Shown: positions 1 to 11,274 of the stretch, in pieces
How positions within the stretch are numbered: the stretch's first letter is position 1
Layout of the letters: every line of letters starts with the position of its first letter
Translations under genes and position numbers: made by a program
The notes under the pieces: model-generated
What the model was told of the DNA's origin: nothing
Seen by the model: the letters and a program-made list of their open reading frames with translations, nothing else
Databases searched by the model: none
DNA from: Uranotaenia lowii
Lineage: Eukaryota; Arthropoda; Insecta; Diptera; Culicidae
Assembly (NCBI RefSeq): GCF_029784155.1
Contig: NC_073693.1
Span: forward strand, 222,657,094-222,721,093
Length of the DNA stretch: 64,000 nucleotides
Direction of reading: 5' to 3'

Positions 1-148
1 TTTTCATTGCAAAACGTCGTAAAGGGTGATACGGTCAAAATTTGGTCAAGGGAAAACGCGTGTAAATCGGTGAAATCGTTTATTTAAAAAATGAAATTAA
101 ATTTCTTTTTCAAGTTTAATTTGTATAAAATTCAGGAAAAATATTCAG

Positions 149-1093
149 TTAGGCTTCCGCTTTTCCAAATCCGAATTGCCTTACGCTAACCTCTGCCATC
201 AGATTTTGTACAGCCACCTTGTCAACATTCTTCGCAGCAGAATGCCAGTTTGCTTTGAACTGCTGCTCGTCCTTAGCAGTTTTTTTTTTTGGTCTTCTTT
301 AGGTTTCGCTTGACAATAGCTCAGTATTTCTCAATTGCGCGGAGCTCTGGCGTGTTGGGAGGGTTCTTGTCCTTGGGAACCACCTGCACGTTGTTGGCGG
401 CGTACCACTCCATGGACTTTTTACCGTAATGGCAAGATGCCAAATCCGGCCAAAACAGTACGGAACAACCGTGTTTCTTCAGGAAAGGCAGCAGACGTTT
501 ATTCAAACACTCTTTCACGTAAATTTCTTGGTGGACAGTCCCGGAAGCTATGAAAATGCTGCTTTTCAAGCCACAGGTACAGATGGCTTGCCAAACCAGA
601 TATTTCTTCGAGAACTTTGACAGTTTCATGTGCTTGAAAATATCTGCTACCTTTCCCCTTCCTTTTACCGTAAAAAACTCCTGTCCCGGAAGCTGCTTGT
701 AGTCGGCTTTGACGTAGGTTTCGTCGTCCATTACCACGCAGACAAACTTCGTCAGCATCGTCGTGTTCAGCCTTCGGGATCGCGCTTTGGCCGTCGTATT
801 TTGTTTATCATCGCGATTTGGAGTCACTACCTTCTTGTAAGTCGATAGTCTGGCTCGATTTTTGGCTCGATGCACGGTTGTAGACGATACACCCAGCTTA
901 TTTGCGGCATCTCGGAGAGAGACGTTAGGGTTTCGCTTGAAACTACCGGCAACTCTCTTTGTCGTCTCATTACATTTGTAACGTTTGATTTGGCAACTTT
1001 TAGCGATTTTGCCAGCTTTGCGTGCGGTTAGCTCGGATTTTCGCGATGCGCGAGCAAAATTTCGATGCGCTGCTCTTCTTCCTTGGACGGCAT
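149..1093 (-). pseudogene. ITmD37E transposase pseudogene
   Basis: This is a cut-and-paste DDE transposase of the IS630-Tc1-mariner superfamily, broken in several places. The best start is the ATG at 1093 (MPSKEEEQRIEIL), in a different frame from most of the protein, so at least one frameshift lies near 950-1000. The N-terminal half keeps a helix-turn-helix (NVSLRDAANKLGVSSTTVHR). The catalytic region shows the first Asp in VVMDDETY, the second in FWPDLASCHYG, and the Glu in PELRAIEKY. Thirty-seven residues separate the second Asp and the Glu, which is the D37E signature. Right after EKY, where Trp is usual, there is a TGA stop at 321. A homopolymer near 281-291 then shifts the frame, and the C-terminal tail resumes to a stop at 149. 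It should be inactive. Confidence 0.85.
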
Positions 1094-1142
1094 TTTGACA
1101 ACTGTCGAGTGAATTCCAAAATAAAAATAGGAGCAACATTCT

Positions 1143-1166
1143 ACACACACACACACACACACACAC
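1143..1166. repeat. (AC)12 microsatellite
   Basis: Twelve perfect AC dinucleotides lie inside the ITmD37E element, between the transposase start and the right terminal repeat. They make an apparent N-terminal extension of alternating Val and Cys on the minus strand that is not real coding sequence. Confidence 0.95.
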
Positions 1167-1259
1167 CTTCAAAATGAGGCGTGTTCAGGTTTTTTAAATG
1201 TAAAATTGAAAGAAATACGTCAAGTTGATATTGACCAAATTTTGACCGTATCACCCTTT

Positions 1260-2037
1260 CGTAGTAAGTTATTCTTCTGTTTAATTTTTTTTTCAATTTC
1301 TAACCTATCTAGGTATAAGGTATGAGGAAGCTCACAACACTAATTAAAAAAATGACAATCCACGGTCCAAAAATAGTTTTTGTTAATAGAAACTGACAAT
1401 CTTACATCTAGGTACTTATTTATATTTAGGTATACCTATATGATTTTATGATCCAATCTGTAGTAAATAGTCCTCGAGGTGAAAAGCAGCAAAAGCCAAC
1501 AGCAGCTGATTGTTGACCATCAAAGTTAATTATTAATTTAATTACCCAACTGGATGCAGCAGGGCTGTTCCACCGCACAAGTTTCCAGCTTTCGTTATTG
1601 CAGATGCGTCATTTAGTATGCACGCGCCAATTGCAGCACAACATTTTCCAATTGGAACAGCCACCGGTCGTTTTCGGTATAGCCAAAATGCAATTTCGAT
1701 TCGGTAGCCCAAGGGAATGGAAAAACGGGTATTTTTCCTTCGTATAATCGATACTGAACTGCAGGAGCTGCAAGTGCATCGAGTCTCGAAAAACTAAAAA
1801 GCATTGCCACTGCACCGACCAAATTGAGAAAATTGCCCTGAAGCTGTAAATCGGTGCATTTTAAAGTGCCGAACGTTTTCCACCGATGCATGATGCTGCT
1901 TTTATTTGGATAGGGTAGTTTGAAAGTTTGAAAGTCCCTCCGTACCTACCACAGTAGGTGACCGAATTTGTATGCCTGTTCCCTTTATTTAACTCAAAGT
2001 TCAATGTGAAATAAAGGAATTATTAAAAGTACATAGA
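1260..2037. other. Intergenic, with a short minus-strand coding-like stretch
   Basis: No recognisable gene. On the minus strand, 1613-1891 is open and reads like protein in its second half (VQYRLYEGKIPVFPFPWATE, LFQLENVVLQLARAY), which may be a relic of an unknown gene. The rest is AT-rich without visible structure. Confidence 0.35.
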
Positions 2038-2110
2038 GGTCCTGTGGCGCAATGGATAACGCGTCTGACTACGGATCAGAAGATTCCAGGTTCGACTCCT
2101 GGCAGGATCG
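2038..2110 (+). tRNA. tRNA-Arg (anticodon ACG)
   Basis: This 73-nt sequence folds as a complete tRNA. The 7-bp acceptor stem pairs GGTCCTG with CAGGATC (one G-U). The D arm carries TGGCGCAATGGATAACGC. The anticodon loop is CTACGGA with anticodon ACG, which becomes ICG and reads CGU/CGC/CGA Arg codons. The T arm is CCAGG-TTCGACT-CCTGG, and the discriminator base is G. Internal A-box and B-box (GGTTCGACTCC) promoters are intact, there is no intron, and CCA is not encoded, as expected in a eukaryote. It stands alone, not in a tRNA cluster, and looks functional. Confidence 0.96.
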
Positions 2111-2113
2111 ATA

Positions 2114-2119
2114 TTTTTT
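2114..2119 (+). terminator. RNA polymerase III T-tract terminator
   Basis: A run of six T begins 4 nt after the tRNA-Arg 3' end, the normal position for Pol III termination. It supports the tRNA being an active gene. Confidence 0.8.
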
Positions 2120-2698
2120 GAAGGGTTGACAAGAAGCGTTTGAATCTCATGCGGATGCCTAATTTTCTTTCATTTCGTGTAAACACATTTCCGGAAGACA
2201 CTTCAATTAAATAGAAGTAAAAATTTCAATGGGAACTGATTCGATCAAATCCGGCATTGGCAGTCTCAATTAGCTAAAACCATCCCTTTCCATTCATTTC
2301 AGATGGACCGAGTATGTTGTTTTGAGGAAAAAAACATTTTCCCCCTAGGTACCTAGTAAGACCGTTTTGAGAGGCAGATCATCAACCCGGATGAAGCTGG
2401 GTTGCAATTGTTCAGTTCAGTTTTGTTGAATGCTATCCTTGAATGGATGCAGAGAGCAGAAAAAAGTTCAAGGGCTTTTTGGGAAATCCTGAGACTTTAT
2501 TGTGCGTTACACATCTGGAAAGGAAAAAGTAGGGACGAATGCATTCAAGTGAAATCATTAATAATGTTTTGGTTCCTTACTTTCTTTTGAGGGAAAGTTA
2601 CTCAGATCATTGGATTATATAATGTGAAATATAGATCGTTGAATATTTCATCAATATAAATAAATTTTTGATGCACTTAAATAAAATCCGTTGTCCTT
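2120..2698. other. Intergenic, nothing recognised
   Basis: AT-rich DNA between the tRNA and the first CCCGAGCAGAC-type MITE. No open frame here shows coding character and I see no repeat structure. Confidence 0.5.
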
Positions 2699-3134
2699 CC
2701 CGAGCAGACTTTTATGGCAAAATTATAGCAAATTTTGCTATCACGCCCTGAGAGTTGAATTTGCTCTCATTATGCTTGACATAAGGTGGTACACAGCAAA
2801 AATGAGAGCAAAAATTTTCATACTTGGTTAGCAAAGTGATACCAAATTTTGCTAAAACTGAGAGCCTAATTACACCTCATTTACCGAGAGCTTGGAGAGC
2901 ACAACGATGCCAATATAAGGTATCACGTATTTTCAAATGATAGCAAAATTAAACATCGTTATGCTCTCAAATCTTTCGAAAATTGAGGTGTAGCTAAGGT
3001 CTCAGTTTCAGCAAATTTTGTACCATGTTGCTAACCACGTCAACCAAGTTATGTCAAGCTAAATAAGACTAAATTTTACTCTGAAGGCGTGATAGCAAAG
3101 TTTGCTATAATTTGTCTTACAAGTCCGCTCAGGG
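2699..3134. mobile_element. MITE with CCCGAGCAGAC termini, family 1, copy a
   Basis: A 436 bp element whose ends are inverted repeats: CCCGAGCAGACTTTTATGGC on the left and the complement, slightly diverged, ending CCGCTCAGGG on the right. The interior is also palindromic, with mirrored GCTATCACGCC and GAGAGCTTGGAGAGCA segments, so nearly the whole element can fold back. It has no coding capacity. A related copy lies in opposite orientation at 55054-55516. Confidence 0.85.
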
Positions 3135-3678
3135 TTTACCGCACAACAGGATATATGCATATTATGTATATATCGAGGCTTTATGATGCATCCCACGAAA
3201 GTACCGTAACTCTGTATAGCAGTGACTGAGTCAAAACATAAAATTAACCATGGTTCACTTACTCACCTGCATTTCCATTTGAATATTGAAATTCCTCATT
3301 TAATCCCTATACCTATCCGCGGCACCTTTCATTTCTCAAAACTTGCCATTTCTGAATATCCAACCAGATAATAACAGTCGCTGGGGATCGGAGACTCTTG
3401 GTCTTACAAAGAATTAAAGTTCAACATATCTAAAAAAAAACAAATGAAAAGGGGGTTAATGATTTGAAAAAATAGTTAAAATGGCTTTGAGTAATAAAAA
3501 AAGTAACCCGTTAAACAGTACAGTTTCATTGTCTAATTCGAAATTACTTTGGAAATTTGAATAGAAGTTAATTATTCTAAAAACACATTTTAAACTTCTA
3601 TGTGTAGACGACCCACAGAGTTTGAATAAGGAATACATTCTGTGTATTATTTTGTTTAATTCGCATTAATTTTGAGTA
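3135..3678. other. Intergenic, nothing recognised
   Basis: AT-rich spacer between two MITEs with no supported feature. Confidence 0.5.
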
Positions 3679-4081
3679 TACATTCAGGCGTTTTTAACAT
3701 GTTCGTAAAACAATTTAAAATTCGTTTTAACTAAGGTGATAACAATATTCAAAATTCTCTGATTGGGTGACAATTTTTACGTACTCGGAGAATTTGGAGT
3801 ATTGTAAACACCTTCCTAAAACTTTAGGAATAATTTAAAATTCGTTCTAATTAAGTGATTACAATATCCAAAATTCTCTTACTAGGTGACAACTTTCACT
3901 CAAATGAATAATTTTGAATATTGTCATAATCTTCCTAAAATTTTAAGAAAATGATTAAAATATTCAAAACTATACGATTAGGTGAAAAGTGTCAGTCAGA
4001 GAATTTTGAATATTGTAACACCCTACTTAAAACTAAATGTAAATATTTTTAAAATGGGCTTAATTTAAACGCCTGAATGTA
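3679..4081. mobile_element. MITE with TACATTCAGGCG termini and TA duplication
   Basis: A 403 bp element with inverted termini TACATTCAGGCGTTT / AAACGCCTGAATGTA and flanking TA dinucleotides at 3677-3678 and 4082-4083. The interior holds three diverged copies of a motif built on AAAATTCTC and GAATTTTGAATATTGT, in alternating orientation. It is non-coding. The TA target fits a Tc1/mariner-mobilised MITE. Confidence 0.85.
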
Positions 4082-4927
4082 TACTTTATCGAACTCCTAT
4101 CGTTATCCTTTTGACATCATTTCCTTATTTTTGCAGCTTAAACCGGAGTGATTTGTTCACATATCTGCCGTATATATTTCTCAGAATCAGATTCGGTCAA
4201 GGGCTCCTTATCTGGAAAAGATTTCAAAGTACCTACATAAATAATAGGACAGGGAAACAGCATTTTTGATATCGAAGTGTTAATCTTTTAATAAATGATT
4301 TTGGATAATTTTGGTGTTCTGAATTCGAAAAAAAATGTCTGTTTAAAAGTTTAAAAATTATTCATTTTTGATTAAAATCAATCATTTATAACTCATGAAC
4401 TAATAAACCAAAATCTAAAATCAAATATGGGATCTTTCAATCATTTTTTTTAATGAAAAACTCAGAATTAAGCTTGATATTCTTGTCTCAGAGATACGAT
4501 GCTTTTAAAAAAAATTAATTCCACAATTCTAAGGAAATTTAATAGATACAATTTAAATTATTTCAGATATTACCTTAAGACGTATTTGAGTGTTTGGTTT
4601 TGAAGATTGCGAACTCATTTAAGTACACCTTTTTTGAAGTTAATAAAACGTTTTGACCTAAGCTTTAAAAGATATCTATAATTTCCATTGGTTAAATTTC
4701 CTTAGAACGCTTAAAAACGAAGAAAAATACAGAAAAATCGTGGTCTTCGAGAAAGTTGATCATTGAATTAAAATCTATACGTTCTCTATCTCTTTTCCAA
4801 AAATGTAAAGCTGGTAGAAAAAAAATACAAATTTGAATTCAGTGTCCCTAAAATAGTCAAAATCAGGATTTGAATGCTTGGGAATCCAGAAACTGCCTTG
4901 TGCAGTTGAGAATAAAAATAAACTTAC
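4082..4927. other. Intergenic, nothing recognised
   Basis: AT-rich sequence lacking coding or repeat structure that I can support. Confidence 0.45.
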
Positions 4928-5240
4928 CGCGATTGTATGGCTTCAACAAGACTAGGGCAGCGCCGTTGATCATGCGAGGATGGCCTTCTTTTTCATTCTG
5001 AAACCGGATATGGAGAATCTAGTATTCGTTCCACGGAACCTTGATCATATTTTTGTACTGAGGCTTATCACAGCTTTTGGCCAGTGAACAAAGAATGACT
5101 TGATGTCCGACAATGATTATGCAGGCTTCGTGAATACCGTCCACTAATACTTCGACGAGTAGGGACTGCTTTGGCACATCCTGCCAATAGGTCTTGCGTC
5201 ATTGATACCGTCGACGAGTGCATCTGAGATTTTAACTTCC
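4928..5240 (-). pseudogene. Unidentified coding-like exon remnant
   Basis: On the minus strand a stretch reads like protein: SLLVEVLVDGIHEACIIIVG, HQVILCSLAKSCDKPQYKN, MIKVPWNEY, then a stop, then ILHIRFQNEKEGHPRMINGA and ALVLLKPYNRG. It ends at a good splice donor (CGCG|GTAAG) at 4927-4926. The in-frame stop after NEY suggests a pseudogene, unless an intron is present there. Just upstream on this strand is a second short frame with MSEVKISDALVDGIND, which repeats the VDGI segment and may be a partial duplication. I do not recognise the family. Confidence 0.35.
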
Positions 5241-5339
5241 GACATTTTTAAATATATTGAGAGAACTCTTGAAACGCTGGAAAATAAAACTTTATCAACT
5301 TGTGCGAAGAAACAGCCGGCCAAAGTAGCCATCTGCAAT

Positions 5340-6149
5340 GGAAATAAAACGTTTTGAACTTACCTACTTGTAGCTAAAGGATACTTCCAACTCCGATGTT
5401 GTTTTTAAACCGGTCGGCTTTTTCCCGGAGTACGCCGTACACCGACTCCGGAAGATGGTCTTGGCTCCTTAAACCTGAAGTTATCAACCGTTTCAAATAA
5501 CATAAATTATAAAAAGTATTTGAAAATAAATTGTAAAGAAATATGCACAAAATTTCAATTCGATGATAAACCAACGATGTTTTGGAACATGGTGAGGAAT
5601 AGTTGAAAGATCAATCCAGAATCAGTTCAAGAATTTAAAATTCTTCTTAACAACGGGGGAATCTAAATGGAAGTACTTTGAAAGAATTTTTAATTCTGTG
5701 AGCAGTTCAAAATTTGTCTGTCAACTATTTTCCACTGTTTAAAAATTCTTATAACGTACACCAACAGCTGACCTTCCGGTGTCATCATCAAACTCTTGGT
5801 GCAAATCAGTAGATTGATAAACTCTTACCTGTATGATTGAGCGCAAGGGCATGTTTACAGTCTAAAGTCCAGATTACCTCTCGCCAATATCATGTTGCCG
5901 CCAATCTTGTTGTTTTATGTGCAATCGAACACCCACACACAAAACGGAAGAGCAAACTGTATAAATAAAAATATGTTAATTAAGAAGGTAATATCGTTCC
6001 TTCGGAGCAACTGGAATACAAACCAATTTTCGTTAGCTGTTGTCTGTGTGCTGACTTTACTCGCAAACATTTTCACAACATCATTCCAGTCCCGGACCGC
6101 GCAATACTCCAAGAAGATTTCATCCATTTGAATGAATTTTGTCGCAACT
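5340..6149. other. Intergenic, nothing recognised
   Basis: AT-rich spacer leading into the LINE fragment. Short open frames here show no family features. Confidence 0.45.
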
Positions 6150-6340
6150 TTTTGACGGCATAGCTGGAGTTGGAATCCAGATGGGCATCTAAGAAGAGGC
6201 ATAGTACAGTCGCTGAAATCCGCACAGTTGACTAAAAACTTGGCTGGCAGCAAATGAAGACGATGGTTCCGGGCCGCCAGCAGTGGGGATCTTTTATCCC
6301 AGCTCTATGCGTCGGTCATTCGGCGCCGGACCCTTGAGTA
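6150..6340 (+). mobile_element. RTE-like LINE, 3'-terminal fragment
   Basis: This fragment is clearly alignable with 23670-23825 in the larger LINE copy. Shared stretches include TGAAATCCGCACAGTTGAC, TTGGCTGGCAGCAA and GCCAGCAGTGG. In protein it covers the C-terminal tail after the reverse transcriptase (AEIRTVD, LGWQQMKT). It is riddled with changes and has no upstream RT domain: a dead 5'-truncated copy. Confidence 0.75.
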
Positions 6341-6527
6341 GGAAGGTAAAACTGGAGCTCCCAGATCACCAAAAACTCGTTTAAAACTGAGGAACAATTT
6401 AACACTGGTTTCACAACATAAACAAAAACAACTACCGCACAAAATGACAACTCAGGTTTTATGCACTGGAATGATTCATCATCTTTTTTTTTGATTGTAT
6501 AAGGCATTTCCCGTCTTGTCAACCTAA

Positions 6528-7095
6528 GGCTGATGTCATGCTGAAGCAACTAGCAACGCGACCTACAACGCAACGTTCACACGACTAACCAGCTCTCATT
6601 TGATCTCCATGGAAATCGCGCAGGCCTGTCATACTGGTCGCTTTGTATAGCGCGACCAATCTGATGCCAATGTGTTTTGTAGCGCGACTAGTAGGAAATC
6701 CAATAGGAATATTGTTTTTTCTCGATTTGAAGCAGTGATTCCGGGTTTTAAGCACAATAGTACGAAGATCTGTCCGAACTTGTGATAATAAACTAAAAAA
6801 TATCTTAATCGGCGAGAAAATTTTCATGAATTCTTAGTTCCGGCAAAAAAACAAGGAATTTTGTCGGTTCAAATTTCGGCATTCTTGCAATCCGGGTCGT
6901 GATTTGATGAGTTTTTGATGGCTCCCGAAAGAAAGGAGACGATTCAAAGCATTATCAGATGTAGAGAAGTGATGATTTGTAGGGAATTTCAAAGTCACAG
7001 GTCGCGCCAGCATGACATACTAATGCGTTGCAACGCAATCTTATTGGAACGTTGCGTTGCGTTGCGTTGCTAGTTGCTTCAGCATGACATCAGCC
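6528..7095. mobile_element. Harbinger-like MITE with TAA duplication
   Basis: A 568 bp non-coding element with inverted termini GGCTGATGTCATGCTGAAGC, continuing AACTAGCAACGC, at both ends. It is flanked by perfect 3-bp TAA duplications at 6525-6527 and 7096-7098, the TWA target typical of PIF/Harbinger. Sub-terminal GTTGCGTTGCGTT repeats lie near the right end. Confidence 0.85.
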
Positions 7096-9947
7096 TAACA
7101 GCTGATTTCTCATGTTTACAATTTTCGGCATTTGGTGGTAGGGTAAAAATAACAACAACACTACGCATGTTCAATGGTCTGATAGTAACGAAACCAAATT
7201 GGCAGTGCAATAGTAATGGTTATGCAAAATTCTTAATTTTTTAAACTAGCCTAAATTAAAAAATTGTAGAAATGACATACTTTGAAGGTAATGTTGATGT
7301 TATGTGATGTTAATTTGAATAAATTATATCTTTTGAAGAAATAATTTAACAGTGCTAATCTCCCAAATTCAAAATGGCGATCAGTAGGTGTTTACATTTT
7401 TCAAAACAAAAACAAAATGCTACCCTACCACCATCTGTCTCAGGAAATACTACTCTAATTATTATAATAAAATTTAAAATATCAAGAAATAGTTTAGGTA
7501 AAATATTAATTTCGGGAAATTTAACAAGGCGTTTGAGGATTTTTGAAAAAATAAATTTTGGTTTTTGAATATTGCGTCCATTTTTTTAAAATAAATACAA
7601 AGTTTCAAAAATCTAGTCATTTACGTTCCTGTTCATGGACATGAATGGATTTTTAATTTTTTTAATTGAAAAAGTAATCTTCCTAAATGGTCCAGGTCAA
7701 ATTAACCCGCGCTCATTGAAGTCATCAGTATCATTACCAATTTACTGACTGAAGAATTAAGATCTTTGACAAACCTAATATTAGACTTTCAGAAAATTGA
7801 TTTGCAATATAAATATCTCAAAGATGCCCAGTTTGTTATCAATTTCTATAATAGTAAATGAATACATTCTTTATCCAATTATGCTATAATTTTGATTTCA
7901 GATTTGTATTGTGTTAAAATGTTGCCTTATTTTGTTATCGGATTAGTTATACAGCAAATGATGCTATAAATTGGCCTCGGGTTTAAATTTTGTAAGAAAA
8001 AAATTGACACCTCTGTAATGCCTTAATTTGCTATCAAATTAAATTCTATACCTAAATTTGCTGACTGTTTGCTGTTGATACCAAAATGTGGTTTCAGATT
8101 GCTGTCAAATAAATATTTCTGATAGCTTAATTATGCCTAATTTAGCTTTCGTGCAAAACTTAACATCAAAATATGCTATAAGTTTGCTGTTAACACCATA
8201 TTATGGTCTCAGTTTGCTATCAATTTGGGCATCAAAGTCTGCTCGGGTTTGCTTTTTAAAGCATACAATACATCTTCGGGAAAGTATTTTCGCTACGTCA
8301 CATCATCCAACTCAGTTATGCCAAACACATTCATGCCATTTATCACGCGAAGCTCCGTCCTCGGAAGATTAGAAATTGAAATAAACGGCAGTTTAACAGC
8401 TTTCTTGCTGTTTCAGTTTCCAATCGATATATTCACGGAAAAAAAATGCGTTGCTAATCCAAAGACGTTGTCATGATTATTTTACCATTTCTGCGTTATA
8501 GTATTTTCAACCACGCAAATTATAACATCAATTTTGTAAAAGTGCACATGAAACATTATTGAAGTTACTATGTACCTGGTAATTTTCGATAACTGTCAAT
8601 GTTTGTTGTCGAAAATAATATGGTCATGATGATTTCATCATAATTTCTATTACAACTAGCGTCCGCATAGTAATTTAGACATTGTGGCACCAATTCATAT
8701 CAACAAAATACTACGCACATGGTACTTTTGAGAACAAAACATATTTGACTCAAAAACATCAGTGCGTATGATAATTTTACTAGGAAAACATTCTTCTTGT
8801 TTATACTAATTCAGGTTCATTAATCATCAGACCCGTGAGTAAACAAACACGTTTTGAGCTGCCTTCAAGTTTCATAACTTTGAAAATCTTTCCAGAGCAT
8901 CGAGAGAACACACTAACATTGACCGACGTGAGTCGGAAGTGAGGATTTAAAAGTTTTAAATAATGTTTTAATGCATGCATTCAAATAAACAAACAAACAT
9001 ACATAGTAATTTTACTATTTAAATCAAGCTCCTCGCGCATATTAATCTTTATCATAACACATACTAGTTTCATCATCAAACATATCAATTTTACTAGGCA
9101 CGAAGTAAAACAATGCATTATTTCATTGACAATTTTACTAAAACGCAGTCGAATTTACTATGCGCAGCCAAATTGAGCACATGGTAAAATAGCTATGCGT
9201 AAGGTATTATAAACAACAAAACATACTTGACTCAAAAATATGGTTGCCTGTTGTTCATTTAAACCACAGATTTAGTAGTTTTACCATGCTTTTTTTGTGT
9301 GTTCGCACTTTGAGAAGAACGCTGGCTTTCTTGAGGCTTGAGAAGCTGTAGAGAGTGGTTTATAATGCTTATTTTATTTCAAACAACTTCTTTTACATCA
9401 AATTTGTTTGTGTTTATAATTGTTATTTAATCGAAACATCCAATCTGCTTTTCATTTTTCTAATAAACATATTACACTAGGGCAATGTTTACCGCAGTTT
9501 TTTTTTAGATTTTTGCTGGAATTCGAATCATATATAACATTTTGTCTATCACCTCAAACTGATCAGATTTGAGTAAATTCAATTCAATCGATAACTGATA
9601 AACACGCTATGGTTGGGAATAGGAGCGGTTACCTTCGACTGTTCGACCTATCTCCAACAATGACCGTCTTCTCGGCTCGGGAATCTCCAACAATGGAACC
9701 GCATGCACCTTGGAATATTGAACAAATTCCAATTTGTTCCACCGCCACACCGCATGCAATCAGCAACAGTCACGTTTCGTAGATATGTACGTTTCGTACA
9801 GTAAAAGACCGACACTTTCGATACTAAATGAATTCTATTTTTTAAACTTATAACATACTATTCACAGTGGCAAACAAAATTTATAAGTAGGTGAACTGGT
9901 TGGTAGTAGATATGACCAGACACCACTAACTTCGGGCGGCAACTGAA
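7096..9947. other. Repeat-rich intergenic stretch
   Basis: No gene. It includes one end of a CCCGAGCAGAC MITE (to 8247). At 8500-9300 there is AT-rich sequence with diverged direct repeats such as AACAAAACATA-TTGACTCAAAAA at about 8730 and 9220, probably an unclassified element. A short direct repeat ATCTCCAACAATG occurs twice near 9650-9690. Confidence 0.4.
7950..8247. mobile_element. CCCGAGCAGAC-ended MITE, family 2, copy a (one end)
   Basis: The right end (complement CCCGAGCAGACTTTGATGCC, at 8247) is clear and matches 50260 onwards in opposite orientation. The interior shares the GCTATAAGTTTGCTGTTAACACC and ATTATGCCTAATTTAGC blocks with that copy, with changes. The left boundary is approximate because I cannot find the matching terminus. 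Confidence 0.6.
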
Positions 9948-9964
9948 CTGGCATACAGGGAATC

Positions 9965-11227
9965 ATGACATACGATCACATACTAAAGATTGTAGCATAT
10001 GCAGATGATCTAAATATTTTCGTAAGAAACATCGATGAATTTGATTTAGCTCTCCAAATCATTTTCTCTTATTCTGCTTTGGCTGGTATTGAGATGAACA
10101 TGGATAAATCATGCTTTTTAAGATTCAACGGTTGTACGGGTGGGCCGATTCAGCTTACTGAAAAATCACAAATCACTGTTCTCGGGTTGATAGTAACTCC
10201 AAAATGGACGGAAATGGTGAATGTAAATTATGATAAAATCATTGCTAATATCAAATATCGAAACAGTCTTCATTCTGCTCGGAAACTGAATTTATACGAA
10301 CGAGTATGGTTTCTGAATACTTTCATATTATCCAAGATTTGGTACATCGCACAAATTTTACCCCCCACTAATAGACACTTGGCAGAAATGAAAACGATTA
10401 TCGGTTGTTTTTTGTGGCGTGGTATGATTTTTAAATCATGTCGAGATCAGTTGTGTTTGGCTACCGAAGACGGAGGATTAAATTTAGTAGACCCAGCAGC
10501 AAAAACCAAAGCTTTATTTATCAGGAACCTTCTGATTAATAATAATCCGGATGTTAACCAAGAACATGAAGATTATTTGTTGAGGATAATGCACCCAGAA
10601 ATATTAGGTCGTAATACCAAAGAATGGATTGAAGATGCAAAGCTGGTAAAACAATTAGATCACTTGGATACTGCAAAGAAAGTATATTGGAGTATAATAA
10701 ATGCAAGGTCAACTAAACCATCAATTGTAGAGCGATTTCCCGAAATGGAATGGAAACAAATCTGGCTTAACATCAACTGGAAATGGATACCGAGCGCAGA
10801 CCGTTCAAATATGTTCCTTCTTTTGAATGACCTAGTCCCAAACAAAGAAAAACTGTTTAGCTATAACATCGGAGGTTTACAAAATGTGATTTGTAATGAA
10901 TGTTCTGGCCCAAATGACAATAATGAGCATAGAATTAAAGTATGTCCTAATTCCAAAATCATATGGGAATGGTTGAAAGATACACTTCGTATAAAACTGA
11001 AAATCGATTGTGCAAAACCAGAAGACCTGTTGAGTTGCAACCTTGAAGAAAGAGAGAAAAGATTGAAATGTGGGCAATGGCTAGTAATTCATGTTATGAG
11101 TTTTCTGATAGAAAGATTTCCGAAAGCTAGTATGTATGAATTTAAGAAACAATTTGTAGAATGGAGATGGAGAAACATGAAACAATTAGTAAATGTATTT
11201 GGTAGCTTTATGAACATAATAATGTAA
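9965..11227 (+). CDS. LINE ORF2 C-terminal fragment (reverse transcriptase)
   Basis: The 420-residue open frame starts inside the RT domain. The catalytic YADD box is at residues 12-15 (VAYADDLNIF). The thumb and connection follow: MNMDKSCFLRF, then a region containing FLWRGMIFKS and EDGGLNLVDPAAKTKAL, the segment seen in L1/Tx1-type LINE proteins. Near residues 305-325 a cysteine/histidine cluster (VICNECSG, EHRIKVCPNS) matches a zf-RVT-like motif. The ATG is only the first Met after the truncation; a TGA lies 21 nt upstream in frame. Endonuclease and RT fingers are missing, so the protein cannot be active. Clade placement (L1-like) is by motif style only. Confidence 0.8.
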   Translation: MTYDHILKIVAYADDLNIFVRNIDEFDLALQIIFSYSALAGIEMNMDKSCFLRFNGCTGGPIQLTEKSQITVLGLIVTPKWTEMVNVNYDKIIANIKYRNSLHSARKLNLYERVWFLNTFILSKIWYIAQILPPTNRHLAEMKTIIGCFLWRGMIFKSCRDQLCLATEDGGLNLVDPAAKTKALFIRNLLINNNPDVNQEHEDYLLRIMHPEILGRNTKEWIEDAKLVKQLDHLDTAKKVYWSIINARSTKPSIVERFPEMEWKQIWLNINWKWIPSADRSNMFLLLNDLVPNKEKLFSYNIGGLQNVICNECSGPNDNNEHRIKVCPNSKIIWEWLKDTLRIKLKIDCAKPEDLLSCNLEEREKRLKCGQWLVIHVMSFLIERFPKASMYEFKKQFVEWRWRNMKQLVNVFGSFMNIIM

Positions 11228-11270
11228 TCAAGTGTAATGGAATCATGGAAATAAAGTTTGGTTTAGTTTA

Positions 11271-11274
<4 letters not shown>

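Larger units (their letters stand above)
21..1259 (-). mobile_element. ITmD37E-type Tc1/mariner transposon, decayed copy
   Basis: The two ends are matching inverted repeats of about 29 bp beginning AAAGGGTGATACGGTCAAAA, at 21-49 and 1231-1259. Between them lies a degenerate minus-strand transposase. The 1.24 kb length and the D37E catalytic spacing fit the ITmD37E group known from mosquitoes. A clean TA target duplication is not visible; the flanks read CGT on the left and CGTA on the right, so the site may have mutated. Confidence 0.88.

Noticed and set aside
321..1172. Transposase start in the AC repeat (alternating Val-Cys)
   Set aside because: The Val-Cys stretch is translated microsatellite; the better start is the ATG at 1093 in another frame.
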